From assembly GCF_965638725.1 (NCBI RefSeq), contig NC_134949.1:15126951-15190950 (forward strand): a stretch of 64,000 nucleotides of DNA, given 5' to 3'. This document shows positions 10,801 to 22,182 of the stretch, one piece after another (positions within the stretch are counted from its first letter, which is position 1; each line of letters opens with the position of its first letter). The notes under the pieces are model-generated. The model ran no database searches. It saw nothing but the letters and a program-made list of their open reading frames with translations, and was not told where the DNA came from. The position numbers and the translations under genes were made by a program. The DNA comes from Aptenodytes patagonicus. Taxonomy: Eukaryota; Chordata; Aves; Sphenisciformes; Spheniscidae.

Positions 10801-13549
10801 CCTGAGCAAATCAGTACCATCTGGTCTCAGCTCAGAGCTTTCCTGATCAGCATAAAAAAAAAGAGATGCAAAAGTTCCAGAAAATAACAGCTACCCCCAG
10901 AATTGTCAGACTAGCATCGTATGTCAGTCTTTCTTTCCAGCAGTGCCCCCAGGGCTGTGCCCACCATTACTCAGGAGCGACAAGGTCTGGATCTCAGGCC
11001 TGAAACGTTCTTGCCCACAGCTTTGGGGTTCCAGCAAAAACAGAACAAGAATTTCATCATGCTATTAAATTATGTTCATCCTTGCTAATCTCTGGTGATG
11101 AATGGCTCCATCTGAATTTAATGCTGCCCGCCTCTTTGCATCCATATGAAATATAGTTATAATATATCTTAAGGACCTGTCAGTGAAAAAGCTACAGCAT
11201 TTTTATGCAGGATGACTCCCTGAGGAAGTGGGATGAAATGGAACCACCTCAAAGCTTACTGCAGGAAAAAGCACTTGAGGCAGTTCAGTGGGATGAAGTC
11301 CCAGAAGGGCCCAGGGACCCACAGCAAACAAAGAGACTTTGTTTCTGTCACAGGGCCATCCCTGCTGAGGGGTGACAAGCTCCTGGAACCAAACCAGGAG
11401 CTAGAACAATGAAATGGCATGGAAGAAACCAATTTCTTATTTTTCAAATATAGCAGTACCCTCTCCCTTTCTCATACTTACAAGCAAACAGGAGTCAGGG
11501 CCAACCCGTGCTGCAGCAGCACAGAAATGATGGTGGCAGTGTTGTGCTGAGGCATGGGCTTGTGGTCAATGGATATGGGCAGCATGGAGCTCAGCATGGG
11601 CTGACTTGTCCTGAGAGGAGGCAGTGTCACAAAAGGGCTTGGGGTGAGCAGCTGGGCACCATGCTGGCTTGGTGGTATTTCGTGGCTGCTTGTTAGACTG
11701 CCAGTGAGCAATACCGTGTCCTCTCCTGGAGCCCTGGGAAATCAGAGACAGTTTTAAGAGCTCATAAAGGTTACGCCCAACTTTTCAGGCCCTTGAGTCT
11801 CAAAGATAGGAATAAATTAAGAATTGTTTTTATTCATCCCATCAAGCTAGCAAACACTTACTGCCTCTCCTTTACAACAACTCGCCATTTCTCAACACCC
11901 TGTTGAGGTTCATGCTCCACCTGCTCAGTTAGGTACTTCAAGAGTAAAATGGGGGCATCTCTTTTTAATACATGTCCTTGCATGAGAGCAAGCTCCAGGC
12001 TTGTTCCCTGACTCTCCCAGATATGCAATCTTCAAGCTAATACTGCTCCTGCCATCACCTAGGAAACAGAGGGGTGTGAGCTGCCATCCTCCTTCCCCAC
12101 ATGTGCTTCTGGCTGGCTAGAGCCTGCCCAGGCTGCCTGAACCACGCGGCCAGGGGGCCCCTGGCCACAAGCAGCCGTTGCCCCTTCGCTGTTCGTAGTA
12201 TCCTCCACCAAATCAAGCTGAAGTGGTGAAGCTGCTGCATGTTCCAACTGGGAGGGGAGAGGGGATCTGGGGAGTAAAAGAGTGTTCCCTACTTTGCAGC
12301 CCTGCTCAGACACAGTGGGCTGTGCTCAGAGGGAAAGACAAGCTTGTTGTTGCAGAATAAATATCATGCAAAGAGGGATTTTCCCACCTGTAGTCCAATA
12401 TTAGTTTTTTCTGCACTATCTACATGTAGGCAGACAACTTTTAAGTGAGAATGAATATTTGCCTCCAGGTGATAGGCAAAAAAAAAGTTGACTTAATCTT
12501 AATTTAATCCCATTTCCTTGTCAAGGTTCCATTTCAAGCACAGGCGTTGGGTTTAGCCACACTGAGTTTCTGAGTGCCTCCTGTTATTCAAGAAATCCCC
12601 CCATGCCGAGCTCAGCACATCAGCAGGAATCCAGCCGGCTTTTACTCCACGTCCTGAGAGATGCCCTTTCAAAGTCTGCCCTCTCAGAGACACAATGAAC
12701 TTTCCATTCAGCATTTTACTGTCTCGGCGACCTAAACCCTAAAGTTAGACTTAATCCTGACATGTCTGGCAGTCAGGATCTGTTAGGATCTGCCAGAGTC
12801 TGACAGTCTGACCTGGGACTGTGTATGAGATGGGAGGAGATAAAGAAACGGAGGTGGCAGAAGAAGGAGCAGCAACAGTAGTTTGACAGATGATGTGAGC
12901 AAAGCCATTGCTTGGCATTATGGAGATGCAGAATTCCATTCCGTGGCATGGAAGGTGCTTATCCCAAAGTAATAAAATCCTGAATATGAAACCTGGGGAT
13001 GCAACAATCACCGAGTTTTTGGGAGAGCATTTAGACTACCTTGACTCAATACTGGAATAAAGTTTCCTGTAATCTGCAAAAAGTAAAGTCATGCTATATC
13101 CATTGCAATTTACTGAAGAGTCTGTTGTGTGTTTCTTGCTTCCGAGAGTTTGTAGGCTACACTGAAGGCTTTCCTGATGCTGAGGCTACGTTTGTGCTAG
13201 GAAATAAAACCCTGTTCTCTGGCCTGGAGTACCCCTGGCATGGTCAGCATGTGTCCGTACAGCCAAACTCTCTCATCGTCAAGACAGATGGCTGCATCCA
13301 AACAGCCTGCAAGGACCCAGGCTTGTGTAAGCCCGCACCTTGGCTGGACGTGGTGCGGGTTGCCCGGACCTCACCCGCACCAAGGACCTTTCTGACGATT
13401 TAGTTGCTGATCACGAGCTGGTGCTCAGGCCTCGGTTCTGGCCCTGTTTTGCTCTTTGCTGTAGACTAAAGCCTCAGGTGTCACATGGAGAAGCCTGCTC
13501 TGGCTTGAAAGGAGGCAGTGTGAGCGGCGGGGTGCCATAGGGTGGGCCG
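7863..13549. other. Unique non-coding stretch
   Basis: No recognisable gene or repeat family. The largest open frame, 13041-13403 (+, 120 aa), has no domain I know and no compelling splice context. A 10-base motif CGGCAGAAAG occurs twice within about 25 bases near 8643-8673, but it is too short to interpret. Confidence 0.55.
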
Positions 13550-13568
13550 CCCCCCCCCCCCCCCCCCC
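13550..13568. repeat. Poly-C homopolymer run (19 C)
   Basis: Nineteen consecutive C on the + strand, in a locally GC-rich segment. Such runs are error-prone in sequencing, so the exact length is uncertain. The complementary G run could form a quadruplex. Confidence 0.9.
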
Positions 13569-15554
13569 TGTGCTCATCTGTGCAGGCTGCGGCACCGCAC
13601 CTCCTGGCCCAGCTGGCCTGACAGCCAGGGGAAAACTGGCTTAGGAGCATCATCACTGCCCATAAACCACAGTGGGGACGGTAGAGGGGCTGTTTCCTGG
13701 CATAAATGTGTGCACAAGGCAAACGATTTATGGTGGGAGAGGTTTTTCAGGGAGGAAGAGGAAGGATGTGCTGGAGCTGAGGGCTTTCACAATAAAGGAA
13801 GAATTGTCCTGAACAGGAACTGTCAGATTTTTACAGGCATTTAGGGAATCACAAGAGGAGACGTGTGTAGAAGAGGGCATGATGATGGCAATATCCTGGC
13901 TCAAGTGACTGCACAGCTGGGCTCCTTCAGCTGGGGACAGAGCAGGCACCAAGGGAACAGCCACAGGCTCCGATGGTCAGGAGGGAGGACTGGAGACAAG
14001 AGGAGGAGAAAGGGAAAGCCTGTGCGAGGGAGCAGGCTTGTGCAAGGTGTTGAGGGTGTCTCTAAATGAGTCTGGAGCAGGACGGGATGGTATGGAGGCA
14101 ATATCAGGTTTCAGGAAAGGCAAAAGACAAGGGGAGGTTAAAGAGAATTACTAATTCATCCTCTCTCCCTATCAAAGCTATATGATGCTTCCTCCCCTTA
14201 TCTCTGAGCCAAGCCCTGCTTCTCCCCTCCCTGTCCTGCCCCACTTCCTTCTCCCATTTTTGCCTTTTCTTCCTCCTCTTCCTCCTCCCCCCATCCAGTC
14301 CCTGTGCACTCTCTCTGCATGTGTGGAGCATTTACCAAATGCATCAGGCAGGGGCAGCTTGGGGATACGTTGGCAAGAGTGGGGTCTGTAGCCCTCACTA
14401 AAATCTCCCCAAGCCTGATTTCACTGTTGGGCTAAGCATGGCCAGTGCACATGCCGGCACTGGACATGACACCACAATGACCTGGAAGAGGACGCACAGG
14501 TCTGGAAGGTCACTGTGCCTGTGCAATGGCCCCCAGTCGGGATTTCAGGGGTGCCTTCAAGTTTGCAGAGACAAGTGTATGGCAACTTGGGCTGAGCATG
14601 AAAAGCAGCAGGTAGGACTCAGTTGCAAGGTCTTGACACCTTGGATGTCCTGTGATGTCATTTGTGAGACAAGCGGTGAGAATTTATTGGATAACCATGT
14701 GCTTCAGACCTTCAGCGGGTTTGAGCAAAGCAGATTTTTTGAAATCCCACAAGCTAAAGAGCAATGTCAAGACAAATGGGAAAGTGCTGAGCATTTTGCA
14801 AAGCACTTCCATCAGCGCCAGTCACCCTTGCTGGGTCCCTTTAGCACCTGCATCCACCCAGTCCCCGCTCTCCCAGCTTCTCAGAGGGACCTTACTGATT
14901 TTAGAGGTGCATGGGCAGAAACCTGCCAGGCGGGTTTTTTTGCCCCTTTTTGCAAACCCAGCTTTGAAAATCAGTGAAAACCACCTTTTACAGCATGCAG
15001 GAGCTGTGAATAGCACTCCAACCAGGCAGGGACTCAGATGAGGGGAGGAAAATTTTGGGGCCAAGGAGAGCCAGAGAGTGAACATATTTGCCAAAATACA
15101 TCCAGTTTTGTTTTATCGCAGCAAGACTGTGAATTGACATACTTCCCCTCCCAGCGCAGAGATGCCACAAAGGCATGCAAAGGGTTTGTGGCAGAAAGTG
15201 TTTCTGCTTGGCCATCTGGGCTCCTGTGCCTGAGAGGGGATTTGGCTAACCCTCAACATGATGCCATCTGCCAGATCCATCCATTTCTCCTTCGCTATCT
15301 GTGTAACACTCCTTTTATGTACCCACAGCAAATGGCAGACCACCTCAGTATTTTATCTTTTAAAAAGAAACTCCCAACTTGGCTGGCTCTGAAATGCAGG
15401 ATTAGTTGAGAAAAGTTTTCTTCTGGACACAATGTTATTTTTTTAATGTCCAAAGTTGAAGTTGTACAAAGACTCACACCTGGGTTTAATTTATGCTGAG
15501 GGCATTGATGGCTCATGCAAGAACGCATGTGATGATTGTGTATTTTTTTATAAG
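13569..15554. other. Unique, partly pyrimidine-rich non-coding stretch
   Basis: Contains a C/T-rich segment at about 14205-14295 that keeps proline-rich frames open on one strand and Glu/Lys-rich frames on the other. The longest frame, 14438-14977 (+, 179 aa), matches nothing I recognise. No repeat family or gene called. Confidence 0.55.
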
Positions 15555-15660
15555 CTCAATGTCTGTTTTACTGCAGTGCCAGAAACTCACAGTCAAGATG
15601 AGGATGCAATTGTGCTAGGTGCTGTACAAACATGATGAGAGAAAGCCATTTTACATTGAA
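15555..15660 (+). mobile_element. Ancient amniote SINE/MIR-like 3' tail
   Basis: The segment around 15575-15630 resembles the 3' part of an old SINE seen across turtles, crocodilians and birds. Its hallmark is ATTGTGCTAGGTGCTGTAC followed by a stretch before an A-rich end. Only the tail is recognisable; the tRNA-derived head is not. I rely on memory of the family, so the family name is tentative. Confidence 0.5.
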
Positions 15661-17707
15661 ATACAGCTTGAAATCAGAGGACTGTTTGTGGCTGGAAGTG
15701 CCAATGATTATTTCCACCCAGGCCAAATGGTTCTGCCTCCATTGCCTCTCTTTTGAGGGTATCTCTCTTTATATTGCAATGCCAATCTCATCTCAGATTT
15801 TCCACGCTCCAGGGGGAGATGAAGGGTGTTATTTGTCATGCTGAAGGGAACATGAGCTGCATTTCAGACGAAGGGTTATTCAAGGGAAATCACACCACCA
15901 ATACACTCTTTGCTGCAGAACAAGCAAACTCACATTGCTACTTGAAATTGAAAGAGTGAAGCATCGCAAATCACCCAAATTCCCAGACATGGGAGAACTA
16001 GCCAAGCACCGGATTCTCGCGCACATTTTGCTTAGATCTGTGAGCAAGCAGACTTTTTTTTGGAGCGTTTCCTCTAGAGCTAGACAGAGTTTTGTTTAGA
16101 AAAAAATTAGCAGTGTTTGCTGACACATATCTTACATTCATCACAGCTATTTACTGATTCACTTGCTGTGATTAATGGGATAGCAAATGATGAATGTTTA
16201 ATGGAGAGCACACCACAAATGGTCAAGGTGACTGCAAAATGTTTAATGTTTCAGAGCAAGCAATGTATTTGGGAACATCCCTTCCTTTGCACTTGTATTT
16301 CTTTTTTCTTCCATCCTTTGCGGTGTGTGCCATGGGGGTCTCTGGCTGGGCCTTGGCCATGGCTTTGGCAGCTCTGATTATGGTACAGCTTCTCCAGTGA
16401 TGGGCATGGATGCCAACAGATTAAATGTAAATTTGGAATTTTTTGAAGGGGAAGGAGGGAGACTAGTGATAGCTGTGATTATAATTCAGTATTCCTAGTT
16501 ACTGGTGCAAGAGCATTTTATCCTATGTCTCTTTAGGTGGTACTAATTGTAGCTGTATACACAGACTATTTGTGTTTATTAAAATGACCTTATCGGAAGA
16601 GCAACTTTAGCAAACTTCAGCCATGTGAACAGAAACATCCAGGATCACAATAAGGCTAATTTGGGGGGATGCTTCAACCACTCTGAGAAGACTGCTAAGG
16701 AAATTTCATGGCTCTGGGGTTGTTTGCCAGCTGCTCATCCACCTAATCCCATTATTTGGCTTTCCTCTCCTCAGACCTTTCCTCCATACTACCTCTCTGT
16801 GTCCCTGCCTGCCCACTGCTTTCCAGAAGGAAAGAGGCCAGACAGCTTCATGGAGAGGACTCTGTGCCTGCAAGGTAATGGTACCACCAAGCAAAACCCG
16901 TTGACTAGTTAGAATATTGTGCAGTCAAGGAGCTGAACTGCCTCTGCCTGTTGAGGAGATGTTATGATATAATTCCCATCGACTTGCTGCTTATTTATTA
17001 AGCTGTGTTTTGAATACTGTGGCTTAGACCAGAGAGCATATTTTCTAGAGGCAGTTGACTTAGTGAGTAACAAGAAGGTTGGCAAGCTACCAAGGGACGT
17101 TGAACAAAAAGGTGATTTTCATTCTCCGAAGGCTGCTGAGCTGACTGCTGATAAGGTGCCAAGCGCTTCCTAACTCTCACAGATCTGGACTCCAAATTCA
17201 CAGACCTCCTGAGGAATTTAGGAGTCTCTGTTAAGCCTATTAAATCCCCCTGATGTTTCTAACAACAGCTTAGATTTTATCACTAATAAAAGAAAACTCA
17301 CAGTTCCTCTGGATTTAGTCCATCTTATCTCAACAGCTGAAAGACAGCTTGGCTAAAAGGTTAAAGAACTTCTTTTTTTCCTTTCTATTGGCCTGTTAAG
17401 CCATTCTCCTTGCATCACTCCAAAACAGTCAAATGCTCTGATATACTCTTGAGCATTTGGGCTAGCATGATTCAGAGGGTTACTGCTCTGGCAATGTGGA
17501 GACTCCGGTCCCTGAGCAGGGGCAGCAGCAGAAGTTATGCATTGAGCTCCTCAGCCATCCTATCTGTGTATTAGTGTGAGTGGTGCCACTGGCACTGATG
17601 ACAGCACAGGTTAATTGAAGAGGGGACAGGCTACTCTTTGACTGCCTGTGCCATGGGCCAGGAGCTGAGGATCAGAGCAGACACCTACAAGACATACCAT
17701 AGGAATG
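15661..17707. other. Unique non-coding stretch
   Basis: No gene or repeat family recognised. Open frames are under 100 aa and featureless. A short segment near 16828-16874 is bounded by AG and GTAATG and could be mistaken for an exon, but it is too short to support. Confidence 0.55.
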
Positions 17708-19200
17708 CAGAGTCATGGCATGGATGAGGTTTGAAGGCATCTCTGGAGATCATCTAGTCCAGACCCCTTGCTCAGAGCAGGGTCAGCTACAGCAGGCTGC
17801 TCAGGGCTGTGTCCAGTGCACTTTTGAAAATCGCCAACAATGGAAACCCTGTGCACGCTCTGGGCATCCTCCACTGTTGTCTGAGCACCTTCACAATAAA
17901 AAAGTGTTGGGTTTTTTTTTACAAGTGTAATTTTCTGAGTTTCAGTTTGTGCCCATTTCCTCTTCTGTCACTGGGCACCACAGAGAAGAGTCTGTCTCTG
18001 TCTTCTTTACTTTCCCTATCAGGTATTTATTTGTACACACTGATAAGATCTCCCTGAGCCTTCTCTTCCCAGGCTGAACAGTCCCAGCTCTCTCAGCCTC
18101 TCCTCGTGTGTCAGATCCTCCAGTCCCTTAATCATTTTTGTGGCCCTTTGCTGGACTCACTTCAGTATGTCCATGCCTGTTGTACTGGGGAGCCCAGAAT
18201 GAGACACAAGACACCAGTGCTGAGCAGAGGGGAAGGATCACCTCCCTCAACCTGCTGGTGATGCTCTGCCTAATGCAGCCAGGAGGCTGGTGGCCTCCTT
18301 TGCTGTAAGAGCACAGTGCTGGCTCACGGCCAGCTTGTCCACCAGGACCCCCAGGTCCTTTTCTGCAAAGCTGCTTTCCAGCCAATTGACCTCCAGCCTG
18401 CTCTGGTTCCTGAAGTTATTCCTGCCCAGGTGACGGACTTGGTATTTCCCTGTGTTGAGCTTCATGAGGTTCCTGTCCACCTGTTTCACCAGCCTGTGCA
18501 GGTCTCTCTGAATGGCAGCAAAATGCTCTGGGGCGTCAACCACTTCTCTCAGTTTTATATTGTCTGCCAGATTGCTGAAGGGGCACTGTCTCCCATCATC
18601 CAGTATTAGCCCCAGTATCGACCCCTGGGCTACTCCACTAGTGAATGGCCACTAGTTGGACTTTGTGCTACTGATCCTTACCTCACTGTGCATTTATCTA
18701 GTCCGTACTTCATTGGTTTGTCTATAAGAATGTTTTGGGAGACAACGTCTAAAGCCTTGATAACATCAAGATAAACAATGTCTGCTTTGCCTTGGTCTTT
18801 ACTGGTGATATTTGCCTTTAGGAATCACAGGCCCCTGAGACCAGTGGAAAATGCTCTTCCTGATCAGGTGGTCTGTAGCAGACACCCAGCACAACATTGC
18901 CCACATTGGTTGGCCCTCTAATCCTAACACATAAGCTCTCAGCTGGCTCATTGTCCACCCCAGGCAGAGCTCCATGCATTGCCCCTGCTCTTGCACATAA
19001 AGGGCGAACCCCCTCCTCGCTTTCCCAGCCTGTCCTTCCTGGAGAGCCAGTATCCATTCATGGCAGCACTTCAGTTGGTGAGCTGTCCCCGTGATCCCAA
19101 TCAGATCACAGACCTCGTAATTCCTCCTGTATGTTCCCCATGCTGCATGTGTCAGTGTACAGGCACCTCAGAGAGGCACTTGGTCCTGCTGCTTTCCCAG
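17708..19200 (-). mobile_element. CR1: CR1 LINE copy with internal deletion
   Basis: A CR1 of intermediate age on the minus strand. The 3' UTR begins at about 17708 (GGAGATCATCTAGTCC near 17746). Reading leftward-encoded protein, the thumb/palm region is at 18128-18610 ([14 protein letters not shown]). An ADIVYLDVIKALDVVSQNIL segment, equivalent to the YLDFSKAFD box, lies at about 18690-18790. Then, at about 18820, the sequence jumps directly to endonuclease coding (GVCYRPPDQEE at about 18850-18890; SLCVRIRGPTN further right). The endonuclease N-terminal region (CLYTDTCSMGNIQEE) is at about 19112-19175. Compared with the old CR1 at 1508-4460, roughly 1.2 kb covering the linker and first RT motifs is missing. 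Confidence 0.9.
17900..19180 (-). pseudogene. Internally deleted CR1 ORF2 remnant
   Basis: Non-functional remains of the CR1 endonuclease/reverse transcriptase. Besides the missing middle part, the catalytic box near 18550-18580 reads LADNIKL where active copies have FADDTKL, so the second catalytic Asp is replaced by Asn. Frameshifts occur between 18128 and 18543. Endonuclease fragments on the right retain YRPPDQEE. No full domain is intact. Confidence 0.85.
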
Positions 19201-19719
19201 AAAAGGTATGAGAGCTTCCCCTATAATGCTGTCCTCTCAGTGCTTCCTTATTTTCTCTGCATGCGCTTGTATTACACTATATTCACTGCAGGTTACATGC
19301 TTCAGACTGTGAGCTGGAGTCTAAGCCTCTTTAAAGACAAACCAAGTTTCCTGAGGCTAGAGATTAAATTCCAAATTCCCTAGCCCCGTAGTCACAGAGA
19401 CTCATGTGGAAGGAGGCTGTGGCTTAACCCACAGGTCTCATCCCAGTACCATCTCCTGCTGGGGACTGCTCTCCTTGCAGACCATGTCTGCAAAAGCCCA
19501 GAGTTGTTTCAGACTATGTGTGGATTCACTGCAATAAACTTTTGTAATGTGATCATGTCTGATTGCTGCTATTGGGTTGCCTACCTCACTCCATGCATCA
19601 CTTGGAAGAAGGATTTGGCAAACTGGTAGAGGGGGGTTGGGTACCTGAAACTGTCAGTACCGAAGTTTTGTGACATGTACAGAATGAGGGATGGGCCTGC
19701 TGGAAACAAAGACTGCTCC
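19201..19719. other. Unassigned DNA next to CR1
   Basis: May include a little more of the CR1 5' region, but I cannot recognise it. No gene signal. Confidence 0.4.
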
Positions 19720-19920
19720 TATGGCTTGGTAGATAGGACATGGAGGACCCGGATTCCTGGATTGTTGCATTGCTTCTGCCATTGGCTTCCTGGTCATGAC
19801 AGATAAATCTCTTTTGCAAGATCAGTGAAAGATAATAATAACTTCCTGGCCCTCCACAACTGTTGTGAAAAAGTATTTCCTGAAACAATAATGAGGAGCA
19901 CCATGGGATGAGAGTCTGAG
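19720..19920 (+). mobile_element. MIR/CORE-SINE relic
   Basis: The order of landmarks matches a MIR-type SINE read on the + strand: a tRNA-derived segment ending in GACCCGGATTCCTGGATT, then TCTGCCATTGGCTTCCTGG, then a GATAATAATAACTTCC core followed by a GTTGTGAAA-like stretch. Diverged and only partly alignable by eye, as expected for an element older than birds. Confidence 0.6.
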
Positions 19921-22145
19921 ATGAAAAGAACCTGTTATGGTTGTTAGGGTGCAACAAATAAAACCTCAGGCAGCTGAGGAGGGATGAGTTTCAACAGCAA
20001 TACTGAAACTCTGCCTAGAAGTCAGCTTGAGTCAGAAAAAAAAGTTTCCTAGCAAGATGTGAAGAAGGATTAAAAAAAGCTGTATTGTTTCCATTAAAAA
20101 ATAATTGTTGAAATGTGTTTTAGTATAGCTTTACAGCTGATAAGACAGGGAGCAGAAATTTGAGAGTTGCCATAAGGGATAACTCTTCCTTCAGGAGAAC
20201 CCCTTTTAAAAGCTTGAGAAAACAGGATAAAATTTAACTCACGGGATTCTCTGGAAAAAGCTGATTTAGCATAAGGGGGTTTGGATTTTCTTGGTTTGTT
20301 TTCCCATGGGCCACTTTGAGGGCTGTATCCAGAGCTCATTGCAGACGAGGTAACTGAACAGACACGTAGGAGCACGACGGTGGGCTCCACGCACTGCAGC
20401 TTCCTTAATGGTTTTCTCCTGATTTCTGTCTACAGGAAAAGTGACGTTTCTGTTCAATTTCTCCTCCTCTGGCTTTCCAAGTCAGTGGGTCACTTCCAGG
20501 GATTTGCTGACGGAGATGTCATGAATGGCAGTGTATGCTATGAAACCAGTGTTTCATGGGAATGTCTTGGATATGAGTACAGGATGTGACTTTGTAGTGT
20601 GTTAGCTGCTTTTGGGTTACTGCTTATGTCCATACTCAACAGTAAAACAATAAATTTTGGGAGCCTTCAGGTTGGCGTCCTTGGGAAGGTGAAGCATTAA
20701 GGTATTGTGGCAGTCAGCACTAGTCCTGGCAGGTAAAAAATAGCCAGTGAGGTTCATTCCTGATGTCTTCTGAGCTATTGTGCTGGGTATACATGGAAAA
20801 TCACCTTTATTTCATATGGTTTCTGTCCCTCAAAAAAGCTTTTAAAGCTTCTCCTGTCCATCATCTCAATGATGCTGGCTGTGCTTACTGCATGTTATCA
20901 GCAATTCTGCTGTGAGAGGACATGAAGCTGCTTTTGCAGCCACCAGAATACAACCACCAGTGTTTGGTAATCAAGGGCCTTCATTCAAGATCTGCATTTA
21001 AGAGAGGTAAAGACAAAGTGAGCAAATACAAGTTGGTATGTGTTCTGTAGAGCAGAATGTTTCATTAACATCTGGTCTGACACTGCTGGGGTAGTGGGTA
21101 ATCTGTACAGTCACTGCAGATCACCAGATACATTTTGGATCTCCATAATCTGGCAGAGAGAAAGCCCAGTGGAGGACAATAAAAAAGAACACGATTAAGT
21201 GAAACTGGATGCACATATTTACTGGCAGCACTATTAAAAAAAAATAAATTCTCTCCCTTTTTACCTTCTGTTCACTTCCATCCCCCCTCTGTCCTCTTCC
21301 CAAAAATCTGCCAAAGTGTTGCCAGTTTTTCATGAGAAATATTTCCACCAGGAAATTAAATGTTGGCTACTACAGTTTACATGTTACAGGCTCATCTCCG
21401 CAAATTAGTTTAACCACCACAAAAAATGTGCCCTGCTCATATGGCAAAGAGAAAGGTGAGGGAGAAGATTGTCTTAGGAAAACTTTCCCTAAACCCATTG
21501 TGAAATCCATTTGAAAAGGGTGTTTACATTGCAATGTAAAACACAGAAGCAGCCATAACTGTTCAAGATGAATCTCAAGAATGGCTTTTCAAACAACACG
21601 CTGTGATCAGAACGATTCATTCAACCACATGGAAGCAGAATCTTGGGGACTACAGGAGAGGTTTAAACCTGGGGTTTAGAAACATTTCTGATATTTTCTT
21701 CCCTGTAGTTAGAAAGGGGAAAAAACCACAGCCATAAAGGACAACAGAAAACCACACTAGTTTCTTTTGGGGTTTTGTTTTGCTTTTATTTTTAGAAGCC
21801 TGACCTACCTCCAAATGTTTTAAGTAAAATGTTTACATGAATATTTTAGGAGCACCACTTTTTACTACTGTCAATTCCAATTGTGCTTCAAGAACTGCAG
21901 AGTCATAGGCATCTCTTACTCTAAAGGAGTAGAGCAGGATTTCAATCCTAGTCTGAGGAGCTGAGCAAACAGGCTGGGCAACTTATTTAGCATCGATTCG
22001 GTAAACAACCTAGGTGTGTACATAAAGCTTAGCACGTGCATGAATGACACGTGGTAAGGCTCTACTAGAATGCTTGCTGCATTCCAGTGTTTCCAAATCT
22101 GTTATGTTTACATATGCATTATATACGTTATATATGCAATGCTTT
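19921..22145. other. Unique non-coding stretch
   Basis: No gene recognised. It includes an 18-bp perfect palindrome at 21523-21540. A possible but weak MIR-like stretch lies near 21900-22010. A good-looking splice acceptor at about 20420-20435 opens a 50-codon frame of unknown meaning. Confidence 0.5.
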
Positions 22146-22182
22146 CACACACACATACACACACACATATATACATACATAC
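22146..22182. repeat. (CA)n/(TA)n/(CATA)n microsatellite
   Basis: Thirty-seven bases of CACACA, then ATATAT, then CATACATAC. Interrupted dinucleotide repeat; likely length-variable. Confidence 0.9.

Noticed and set aside
16828..16874. Short exon candidate between AG and GTAATG
   Set aside because: Under 60 bases, with no family resemblance; such pairs of splice-like dinucleotides are frequent by chance.
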